Assembly (NCBI GenBank): GCA_025453315.1 | Contig: JALOQQ010000013.1 | Span: 1 to 14,428 of the forward strand | Direction: 5' to 3' | DNA: 14,428 nt | DNA from: Planctomycetota bacterium | Lineage (GTDB): Bacteria > Patescibacteriota > Patescibacteriia > Patescibacteriales > UBA12465 | Shown here: in pieces, positions 7,450 to 13,317 of the stretch | Position numbering within the stretch: position 1 is the stretch's first letter | Layout: each line of letters starts with the position of its first letter | The notes under the pieces: generated by a model | Seen by the model: only the letters and a program-made list of their open reading frames with translations | What the model was told of the DNA's origin: nothing | Databases searched by the model: none | Program-made: the position numbers and the translations under genes

Positions 7450-9327
7450 ATGAATATGTTAACCCCAATACTTAATTTTTTTCGGAAAAATAAGGAACTT
7501 TGTTTGGTTATTGTCGTGGCTTTAATCTTCTTTTTAGGCACCTCGTTTTTTTATTCTGCTCTACAGTCTTCTTCTTATCAAAAATGGTCTTCGCCCGATG
7601 AAACCGCTAATTATTTTTTTACTAAACAATACGCTCTTCATTCTGTTTTATCGGCCTTTGAACCAAATAATATTATTGCTTCAGATTTGGTTCATCCTCG
7701 TAGTTTTCGTAGTGATTTTGGGGTTTTGAAACCAGTTAGTTTTTTAGGTATCATGCTTATTTATGGTACTATTGCCAAGTTGTTTAGTATCGGCGTTATC
7801 CCGTTTCTTACTCCATTTTTTGGTGCCTTGGGAATCATTTTGTTTTATTTATTGATCAAGGAATTGTGGAATAAGCGCTTGGCTCTAGGCTCAGCTTTGT
7901 TTTTAGCCGCCTTTCCGGTTTATCAATATTTTTCGGCCAAGAGCATGTTTCATAATATTTTGTTTATTGTTTTATTAATTGGTTCGCTTTTTTTCTTAGT
8001 TAAAACTGGTAAAGAAAAAAGGGTTAAAGAAAAAATCCTGGCTTTAAAAGTTGATTGGCGCTCTTTATTGTTTAGTGCTTTGGGTGGCGCTTTATTAGGT
8101 TTAACCGTAATTACTAGAACTTCGGAGTTGCTTTGGCTTCTGCCAATGATGTTTTTAATTTGGCTTTTTAATATAAAGCGTTTTGGTTTAATAAGACTGC
8201 TAATTAGTTTGGCTTTTTTTCTTTTTGCTCTACTACCTTTGTTTTATCAGAATCAAATACTTTATGATTCTCCTTGGCGTAGCGGCTATGTAGAAATGAA
8301 TAAGGCTTTAGAAAAGATTTTTAAAGTTGGTCGTAATTTTTGGCCAGAATCTAAGCCAAATAATGAGGTGATGGTTCAACTTAATAACACCCAAAGTAAT
8401 AACATTCAAAGTAATAACATTCAAAGTAGTAACATCCCCAATCAAAACAATTTAAGTTCCTTAACTCTAATTTACAACTCATTTAAACAACACTTTTTGG
8501 CTAGCAGTGAAACAGTGAAAAATACAATTTTTTATTTTGGTCTTCACCCTAAACAATCTTTTCTCGCTTTTGATCATTATGTAAAAAGAATGTTTCCTTA
8601 TTTATTTTGGCCGGCCATTATCGGTTTATTATTTTTTGTTATTTTAGCCCTAGCGCTCAAGGAGTCTAAGCGTCGTCATCTCGTTTTTATTATTTCCTGG
8701 TTATTAATTTCCTTTATTTTAATTTTGTATTATGGTAGCTGGAAGTTTAATGATAACCCAGATCCTAATAGCTTTACTATCGGCAATTCTTATACTCGTT
8801 ATTGGCTACCGGTTTATTTAGGCTTAATTCCTTTTGCTGTTTGGTTGCTTATGGGTTGGCTAGACTTAATATTAAGTAAATTTATTTATTTGAAAAACTT
8901 TATCTTTTTAAGTTTGGTTATGATAATAATGACTATTGGTTCTTATTTTACGGTTTTTGGCTCAGAAGAAGGTTTGTATTATTTGCTAGAGCGTAGCAAG
9001 TATGATCAGCAAATTTTTCAAGAAATTTTAGCGCAAACTGAAAACAATTCCGTGATTATTACTTTCTATCATGACAAATTATTATTTCCAGAAAGAAAGG
9101 TTATTTTTGGTTTATTAAACGACAACAATATGAATGCTATTTATGCTCGTTTAGCTAAACGAGTGCCAGTTTATTATTTTAATTTTACCTTAGGCGAAAA
9201 AGATCTAAAATATCTTAATGATCGAAAATTAAAAGAAGCTGGTTTACATATTAAAATTGAACAAGAAATAGGAGAAACATTTTCTTTATATCGTTTAGAA
9301 TTATTACCAGGCGAATGTCGTCGTTAA
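7450..9327 (+). CDS. GT-C fold glycosyltransferase-like membrane protein (PMT/ArnT-like)
   Basis: Probable polytopic transferase using a lipid-linked sugar donor on the outer face of the membrane; substrate unknown. The 625-residue protein has a first membrane segment at about 17-37, then an outer loop with SSPDETANY (47-55) whose adjacent Asp50-Glu51 fits the acidic motif of GT-C enzymes. GVIPFLTPFFGALGIILFYLLIKELW, ALFLAAFPVYQYFSAKSMFHN and TVITRTSELLWLLPM resemble the PMT/ArnT membrane core. Outer loop 270-370 carries an Asn/Ser/Gln-rich pentapeptide repeat. More membrane segments at about 385-500 lead to a soluble C-terminal region (about 500-625). It is transcribed divergently from the other polytopic gene, and miaB follows after 7 bases, so the two are probably on one transcript although functionally unrelated. 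No Shine-Dalgarno sequence. Family-level call is moderately sure; the acceptor is unknown. Confidence 0.75.
   Translation: MNMLTPILNFFRKNKELCLVIVVALIFFLGTSFFYSALQSSSYQKWSSPDETANYFFTKQYALHSVLSAFEPNNIIASDLVHPRSFRSDFGVLKPVSFLGIMLIYGTIAKLFSIGVIPFLTPFFGALGIILFYLLIKELWNKRLALGSALFLAAFPVYQYFSAKSMFHNILFIVLLIGSLFFLVKTGKEKRVKEKILALKVDWRSLLFSALGGALLGLTVITRTSELLWLLPMMFLIWLFNIKRFGLIRLLISLAFFLFALLPLFYQNQILYDSPWRSGYVEMNKALEKIFKVGRNFWPESKPNNEVMVQLNNTQSNNIQSNNIQSSNIPNQNNLSSLTLIYNSFKQHFLASSETVKNTIFYFGLHPKQSFLAFDHYVKRMFPYLFWPAIIGLLFFVILALALKESKRRHLVFIISWLLISFILILYYGSWKFNDNPDPNSFTIGNSYTRYWLPVYLGLIPFAVWLLMGWLDLILSKFIYLKNFIFLSLVMIIMTIGSYFTVFGSEEGLYYLLERSKYDQQIFQEILAQTENNSVIITFYHDKLLFPERKVIFGLLNDNNMNAIYARLAKRVPVYYFNFTLGEKDLKYLNDRKLKEAGLHIKIEQEIGETFSLYRLELLPGECRR
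8383..8442 (+). repeat. In-frame 15-base tandem repeat (pentapeptide NNIQS)
   Basis: Four consecutive 15-base units start at 8383, 8398, 8413 and 8428. Copies 2 and 3 are identical (AATAACATTCAAAGT); copy 1 differs at two bases and copy 4 at five. The unit is a multiple of three, so it encodes NNTQS, NNIQS, NNIQS and SNIPN (residues 312-331) in an outer loop of the GT-C-like protein. Exact copies suggest recent slippage, and length variation between strains would be tolerated. Confidence 0.9.
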
Positions 9328-9334
9328 AAAATAT

Positions 9335-10675
9335 ATGACTTATCACATTATTACTATTGGTTGCCAAATGAATATTTCTGATAGCGAGAGGCTGGCAGCT
9401 TTTTTGGAGCAAGAAGGGTTCAAATCTTTGCCAAACCAAAATAAGGCCAATGTAGTTGTTATTAATACTTGTGGCGTTAAACAGGGGGCAGAAGATCGTG
9501 TTTATGGTTTGGTTAATGTTATTAGATTGCGCAATCCTAAGTCCATTATAGTTATTACTGGCTGTTTAAGTGAACGTCCCGATGTTCAAAGAAGATTAAA
9601 GACTAAGGTCGATATTTGGTTAAAAACAGCAGATATGGCTACTTTATTAGATCGTATTAGAAAAATAGATAAAACTAAATTTCGCGTTGAGTTAAAAGAT
9701 TATTTGAAAATTAAGCCTAAGTACAATTCGGCTTTTAGTGCCTTTGTACCTATCGGTAACGGTTGTAATAATTTTTGTTCTTATTGTGTGGTGCCTTATG
9801 CTCGTGGTCGAGAAACTTATCGCCCAGCCAAAGAAATTATGGCCGAAGTTAAGACTTTATTAAAAAAAGGTTATAAAGAAATTAATCTCATTGCTCAAAA
9901 CGTTAATAGTTATCGTGATTTGAAAAGTGGTTTAGATTTTGCTGATTTATTAAAAATGGTTAATGATTTGCCGGGGAATTTTTGGCTTCGTTTTTCCACC
10001 AGCCATCCTAAAGATATGACTGATAAGTTAATTAAAGCCATTGGTACTTGTCAAAAATTGTGTGAGCATATTCATCTACCAATACAATCTGGTAGTGATG
10101 AAATTTTAAAACGCATGAATCGTTCTTATAATTCAAATCGTTATCGTCAATTAATAAAAAAGATTAGATTACAAAACAAGTATAAAAAAATTCCTATCGC
10201 TATTACTACGGACATTATTGTTGGTTTTCCTGGAGAAACTAAAAAACAATTCAAAGAAACAGTAAAACTTTTTAAAGAGATAAGTTTTGACTTGGCTTAT
10301 ATTTCACGCTATTCTCCGCGCTATGGCACTCTTTCTTTTAAAATGAAAGATAATGTTTCTGAAGAAGAGAAAAAAAAGCGTGATCAAGAATTACAATTAT
10401 TATTAAGAAAAACGGCTTTAGCTGATAATCTTTGGTATCAAGATAAAATCATTGATGTTTTAGTTGATCATAAAGATAGGCAGGGAATTTATTTGGGTAA
10501 AAGCAGGACTTTTAAGACTATTAAAATAATGGGTTCTGAGAGCGGAAAAGATGACCTCAAAGTTAAAAAGAATAATTCAGATGTTAAAAAACAAAATAAT
10601 ATACTAGGACAAATAGTAAAGGTAAAAATAGTTAGGGTTCGTGATTTTGGTTTAGAGGGTCTTTTAATGGCTTAA
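9335..10675 (+). CDS. miaB: tRNA-2-methylthio-N6-dimethylallyladenosine synthase MiaB
   Basis: MiaB is a radical-SAM methylthiotransferase that converts i6A37 to ms2i6A37 in tRNAs reading codons that begin with U. The 446-residue protein has the expected three parts. The N-terminal domain binds an auxiliary 4Fe-4S cluster through Cys10 (GCQMNISDSE), Cys46 (NTCGV) and Cys77 (TGCLSE). The radical-SAM core has Cys144, Cys148 and Cys151 (GCNNFCSYC), followed by STSHPKDMTDKLI, HLPIQSGSDEILKRMNRSY and TTDIIVGFPGET. A C-terminal TRAM region runs from about 370. The GCQMN-x-x-DSE start separates MiaB from RimO and MtaB. An extra Lys/Asn-rich stretch (about 400-424) interrupts the TRAM region. It starts 7 bases after the GT-C-like gene, and no Shine-Dalgarno sequence is visible, so translation may depend on coupling. 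miaA lies about 350 bases downstream. Confidence 0.97.
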   Translation: MTYHIITIGCQMNISDSERLAAFLEQEGFKSLPNQNKANVVVINTCGVKQGAEDRVYGLVNVIRLRNPKSIIVITGCLSERPDVQRRLKTKVDIWLKTADMATLLDRIRKIDKTKFRVELKDYLKIKPKYNSAFSAFVPIGNGCNNFCSYCVVPYARGRETYRPAKEIMAEVKTLLKKGYKEINLIAQNVNSYRDLKSGLDFADLLKMVNDLPGNFWLRFSTSHPKDMTDKLIKAIGTCQKLCEHIHLPIQSGSDEILKRMNRSYNSNRYRQLIKKIRLQNKYKKIPIAITTDIIVGFPGETKKQFKETVKLFKEISFDLAYISRYSPRYGTLSFKMKDNVSEEEKKKRDQELQLLLRKTALADNLWYQDKIIDVLVDHKDRQGIYLGKSRTFKTIKIMGSESGKDDLKVKKNNSDVKKQNNILGQIVKVKIVRVRDFGLEGLLMA

Positions 10676-10681
10676 TTAATA

Positions 10682-10690
10682 TGATATAAT
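10682..10690 (+). promoter_or_regulatory. Extended -10 promoter for the 63-residue membrane protein gene
   Basis: TGATATAAT is a perfect TGn extended -10 with the consensus TATAAT hexamer. It begins 7 bases after the miaB stop codon. The -35 region at 17-base spacing (TTTTAA) is weak, as allowed for this promoter class. The predicted start is near 10697, inside the hairpin that follows, giving a leader of about 45 bases. Confidence 0.6.
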
Positions 10691-10694
10691 AAAA

Positions 10695-10727
10695 ATAAGG
10701 AACGTGAGACCTTATGTATTTTTTATT
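10695..10727 (+). other. 5'-leader hairpin or weak terminator
   Basis: ATAAGG (10695-10700) pairs perfectly with CCTTAT (10710-10715) around the loop AACGTGAGA, and a T-rich run (GTATTTTTTATT) follows. If the promoter just upstream starts near 10697, the hairpin would sit at the very 5' end of the new RNA, where such structures can protect mRNA from decay. It could also be a weak terminator for miaB read-through; six base pairs with only two G-C pairs is poor for that. Confidence 0.4.
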
Positions 10728-10741
10728 AATTTAACTTTAAT

Positions 10742-10933
10742 ATGAAAATTAAAAAAGAGGACATTTTAAAGAATTTTATCTACAGTAAGAAGGGTGACAC
10801 CGAATATGATTTCCATATCGGTAAAACCGTTGCTTCTGCTCTCTCTGGTTTTATTGCCGGAGTTATTACCACCCTAATTATTTGGATGGTTACCAATCAT
10901 TACATCTTTAAAATGATTGAAAGATTATACTAA
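10742..10933 (+). CDS. Small single-pass membrane protein, unknown function
   Basis: No family recognised. The 63-residue protein has a charged, Lys-rich N-terminus (MKIKKEDILKNFIYSKKGD), a polar bridge, one membrane segment at about 29-50 (VASALSGFIAGVITTLIIWM) with a small-residue SGFIAG patch that could mediate helix packing, and a short tail KMIERLY. It has no signal-peptidase or lipoprotein motif. It is judged real because it has its own consensus extended -10 promoter and a strong terminator, and because the basic N-terminus plus membrane helix is coherent. It lies between miaB and miaA but appears to be a separate transcript, so a role in tRNA modification should not be assumed. No Shine-Dalgarno sequence precedes the ATG. 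Confidence 0.75.
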   Translation: MKIKKEDILKNFIYSKKGDTEYDFHIGKTVASALSGFIAGVITTLIIWMVTNHYIFKMIERLY

Positions 10934-10944
10934 AAGATTTTTAT

Positions 10945-10973
10945 AAAAAACAAGGTTAAAACCTTGTTTTTTT
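10945..10973 (+). terminator. Intrinsic terminator after the 63-residue protein gene
   Basis: AAAAAACAAGGTT (10945-10957) pairs with AACCTTGTTTTTT (10960-10972) across a two-base AA turn, which opens to a larger loop in practice, and runs into a T tract. It lies 12 bases after the stop codon. Confidence 0.9.
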
Positions 10974-10993
10974 GTTGTTTTAAGGTGTATTAT
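10964..10993 (+). promoter_or_regulatory. Possible promoter for miaA
   Basis: TTGTTT (10964-10969) and TATTAT (10988-10993) are spaced by 18 bases. The -35 overlaps the right arm of the preceding terminator. The predicted start is near 11000, giving a leader of about 23 bases before the miaA ATG. A promoter is expected because the terminator would otherwise isolate miaA. The elements themselves are weak. Confidence 0.35.
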
Positions 10994-11022
10994 AGAGATA
11001 TTACTTAGTTTGAAAGAAAATT

Positions 11023-11979
11023 ATGAAGGTTGTTAAAAAAAATAAAAAACCTAAAATAATAGTGGTGCTTGGAGCAACGGCTAGCGGAAAAACTGGTCTC
11101 GGTATTAAATTAGCTCAAGACTTTAATGGTGAAATCATTAGTGCTGATAGTCGCCAAGTTTATAAAGGAATGGATATTGGTACGGGTAAGGATTTACAGG
11201 ATTACCAGATTAAATCTGGCAAGAAAAAAATTATTATACCTTATCATCTCATTGATGTTGTTAGTCCACAACAGGAATTCAACTTAGCTAAATATAAAAA
11301 AATGGCTGAAAAAGCCATTGCTGATATTTTAAAAAGAAAGAGACTGCCAATTATAGTTGGTGGTACTGGTTTATACTTACAAGCTTTAATTGATAATTAT
11401 GACTTAAGTAAAAGAGCGCCTGACTTAGCTTTTCGTAAAGAATTGGAGGCTCTAACAGTTTTAGAGTTATGGAATAGATTGAAAAAAGAAAACGAACTTT
11501 TTGCTAATAATCTCAATTCTAGTGATCGCCATAATAAACGTCATCTTATTCGTTATTTAGAGTTAGCCAAAGAATCTCAGGAATTAATAGTTAGAACGAA
11601 AAAACCTTCTCAATTTGACGCGTTATTATTAGGACTAGATTGGCCCAAAGAAATTTTATGGGAAAGAATAAAAAAACGTTTACTGGATCGTTTAGAAAAA
11701 GAAAACATGGTTTTAGAGATAAAACGTTTGCATCGCTCAGGAGTCTCTTGGGAAAGATTAGAATCTTTTGGTTTAGAATATCGTTTTATTGCTCGCTATT
11801 TACAAAAACAAATTTCTTATGAAGAAATGATTGAACAATTATTTTTTGCCATTCGTCAATTTGCTAAACGTCAAAAGACTTGGTTTAGGCGTTGGGAAAA
11901 GCAGGGAAGGAAAATAAACTGGGTTAAAAATTTAAATGAGGCCAATGAGTTAGTAAATGATTTTTTAAATAAAAACTAG
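11023..11979 (+). CDS. miaA: tRNA dimethylallyltransferase MiaA
   Basis: MiaA transfers a dimethylallyl group from dimethylallyl diphosphate to N6 of A37 in tRNA, giving i6A37, the substrate of MiaB. The 318-residue protein shows the P-loop GATASGKT (17-24), the DSRQVYKGMDIGTG block (42-55) with the catalytic Asp42, YHLIDVVSP (74-82), VGGTGLYLQAL (112-122), the DRHNKRHLIRYLE tRNA-binding helix and the C-terminal AKRQKTWFRR element. The usual IGTAKP reads IGTGKDLQDY here, and the region after it is divergent, as is the part that normally reads GLGY (GLEYRFIARYL). Length is normal. The start ATG at 11023 is followed by a Lys-rich lead and the first beta strand. The preceding GAAAG is at best a weak Shine-Dalgarno sequence. 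It ends in TAG, with no clear terminator before the pilin gene promoter. Confidence 0.96.
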   Translation: MKVVKKNKKPKIIVVLGATASGKTGLGIKLAQDFNGEIISADSRQVYKGMDIGTGKDLQDYQIKSGKKKIIIPYHLIDVVSPQQEFNLAKYKKMAEKAIADILKRKRLPIIVGGTGLYLQALIDNYDLSKRAPDLAFRKELEALTVLELWNRLKKENELFANNLNSSDRHNKRHLIRYLELAKESQELIVRTKKPSQFDALLLGLDWPKEILWERIKKRLLDRLEKENMVLEIKRLHRSGVSWERLESFGLEYRFIARYLQKQISYEEMIEQLFFAIRQFAKRQKTWFRRWEKQGRKINWVKNLNEANELVNDFLNKN

Positions 11980-12019
11980 CGTATTTTAATTGAATAAACT
12001 GTCTTTTTCTTGTTTTTTA

Positions 12020-12028
12020 TGGTATAAT
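12020..12028 (+). promoter_or_regulatory. Extended -10 promoter for the pseudopilin gene
   Basis: TGGTATAAT is a perfect TGn extended -10 with the TATAAT hexamer. No good -35 is visible (TGTCTT at 17-base spacing). The predicted start near 12035 gives a leader of about 62 bases before the ATG at 12097 and lies upstream of the leader hairpin. Confidence 0.6.
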
Positions 12029-12040
12029 TTATAGTATCTA

Positions 12041-12077
12041 AATAGCCTATTTTGCCTTTAGCTTTTAGTAGGTTATT
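12041..12077 (+). promoter_or_regulatory. Leader hairpin upstream of the pseudopilin gene
   Basis: AATAGCCTA (12041-12049) can pair with TAGGTTATT (12069-12077), nine pairs including one G-U, around a 19-base loop. It lies in the predicted leader, about 20 bases before the ATG at 12097. It might influence mRNA stability or translation. A nine-pair AT-rich stem with a long loop could occur by chance. Confidence 0.3.
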
Positions 12078-12096
12078 AATATATTTAATAATTTTT

Positions 12097-13233
12097 ATGA
12101 AGTTTAATCGGTGTGCTTCTGCTTTCTCTATTTTTGAAGTTACTCTTGTGGTGGCTATTATTGCTATTATTACTGTTTTTTCAATTACTACTCTTAACTC
12201 TTCTCGAGAAAAGGCTCGTGATGCTAAGCGTGTAGCCGATATTACACAATTAAAAATGGCTTTAGAATTTTATTATAATGATGCTGGTGGATATCCTTCA
12301 GATTCGGCTTTTATTCCTGGTCAATCCCTTTCTTATACCAATCCCCAAAGTGGTCAAAATAAAGTATATCTTAATCAAATACCTTTTGCTCCAATCCCGC
12401 CCGACGGCGAATGTCTTGAAGAAAATAATTCTTATAATTATTTTTCTGAAAATCCATCTACTTACGCCATCCGTTATTGCTTGGGAAATAAGTCTCAAGA
12501 ATTAGCCAGGGGTGTTAATGTGGCCACTCCTAATCAGGGCTATTCTTTAGCTTTTTCTAACGAATTAAAATGCATCCCTAATTGTTTTAATAAAGTTTGT
12601 GGTTCTGATGGTTGTGGCGGTTCTTGTGGATTTTGTTCGGGTGTTTGTCAGGATGGAAACTGTTTGGGCTCTATTTTAGGCAACGGAATTGATTCCGGAC
12701 AAACAGAATCTTATACAATTGAGGATATTTTTTCTCACGGTAATAATACGGGTACGGTAAAAATTACTTTCCCAGATATTAATGGTAACATTTTTGCTTA
12801 CATCTCCGATGGTTTGGGAGGTTTTTATATTGGCGGTAATTTTACAATCAAGAATGAAAAAATAAAAAAAGTAGCTCATCTTAAATCTGATGGCTCCGTC
12901 GATAAAAAGTTTGCTCCGGAAATAAATGGTATTATTCATTCTTTAGCTCTCTTTGGCTCATCTTTGTATATGGGCGGTAATTTTAATTCGGTTAATAATA
13001 TTAAGCGTAATCGTTTGGCGGCAGTTAATTCTGATAATGGTTCTTTAGTTGATAGTTTTAATCCTGATGTCGACGGCACTGTTTCTTCCTTGGCTTTATC
13101 AGGATCAACTTTATATGCTAAAGGTGACTTTAAAGTTATTAATGGTAAAAATGTTTCTCAAATAACCTCTTTTGATTTGTTAGAAAATAATCATTCCTCC
13201 AACGGTAATAGTAATAATGGTAACAAAAAATAA
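12097..13233 (+). CDS. Type IV pseudopilin fused to Cys-rich motif and DUF5122/delta-60-type repeats
   Basis: Probable exported pilin-like surface protein with a C-terminal display region. The start chosen is ATG 12097 (378 residues), because the frame upstream to TTG 12052 would put a second hydrophobic stretch before the signal. Residues 1-9 form a short basic leader, and FSIFEVTLVVAIIAIITVFS begins at 10. Cleavage between Ala9 and Phe10 puts Glu14 at the conserved +5 position; prepilin leaders usually end in Gly, so Ala is a variant. The REKARDAKRVADITQLKMALEFYYND region with GGYPS is the standard pseudopilin helix. A globular part follows to about 155, then 10 Cys in 31 residues (159-189; CGSDGCGGSCGFC core). 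Residues 241-361 hold two full and one partial repeat of YIGGNF / YMGGNF / YAKGDF, matching DUF5122/delta-60 units. The tail is Asn/Ser-rich. Too few repeats are present for a complete beta-propeller. Confidence 0.85.
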   Translation: MKFNRCASAFSIFEVTLVVAIIAIITVFSITTLNSSREKARDAKRVADITQLKMALEFYYNDAGGYPSDSAFIPGQSLSYTNPQSGQNKVYLNQIPFAPIPPDGECLEENNSYNYFSENPSTYAIRYCLGNKSQELARGVNVATPNQGYSLAFSNELKCIPNCFNKVCGSDGCGGSCGFCSGVCQDGNCLGSILGNGIDSGQTESYTIEDIFSHGNNTGTVKITFPDINGNIFAYISDGLGGFYIGGNFTIKNEKIKKVAHLKSDGSVDKKFAPEINGIIHSLALFGSSLYMGGNFNSVNNIKRNRLAAVNSDNGSLVDSFNPDVDGTVSSLALSGSTLYAKGDFKVINGKNVSQITSFDLLENNHSSNGNSNNGNKK

Positions 13234-13270
13234 TAAATAATTTTAAAAATAAATAAATATTTTACATTTT

Positions 13271-13299
13271 TAAAAAGCCATCTTTAGGATGGCTTTTTA
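13271..13299. terminator. Bidirectional terminator between pseudopilin gene and gatB
   Basis: TAAAAAGCCATC (13271-13282) pairs with GATGGCTTTTTA (13288-13299) around the loop TTTAG. T runs lie on the right arm of either strand, so it can serve both convergent genes. It starts 37 bases after the pilin stop codon and ends 18 bases beyond the gatB stop. Confidence 0.93.
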
Positions 13300-13317
13300 A
13301 GTAGGTTTTTTATTATT

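Noticed and set aside
8383..8442. Short direct repeats as a CRISPR array
   Set aside because: 15-base units with no spacers, in frame within a protein-coding gene.
9251..9439. Open frame of 62 codons on the - strand
   Set aside because: Antisense across the junction of the GT-C-like gene and miaB; no coherent domain.
11640..11822. Open frame of 60 codons in another + frame inside miaA
   Set aside because: Fully inside miaA, whose motifs continue through this region.
11980..12019. Terminator after miaA
   Set aside because: The T-rich stretch (CTTTTTCTTGTTTTTT) has no stem before it; transcripts may read into the pilin gene.
12052..12096. TTG start giving a 15-residue longer pilin
   Set aside because: It would place a second hydrophobic stretch before the prepilin leader and destroy the short basic signal; the ATG at 12097 gives a normal leader.
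12278..12939. Three open frames of 66-87 codons overlapping the pilin gene (one on +, two on -)
   Set aside because: The pilin frame carries recognisable domains throughout; these are shadows in AT-rich sequence.
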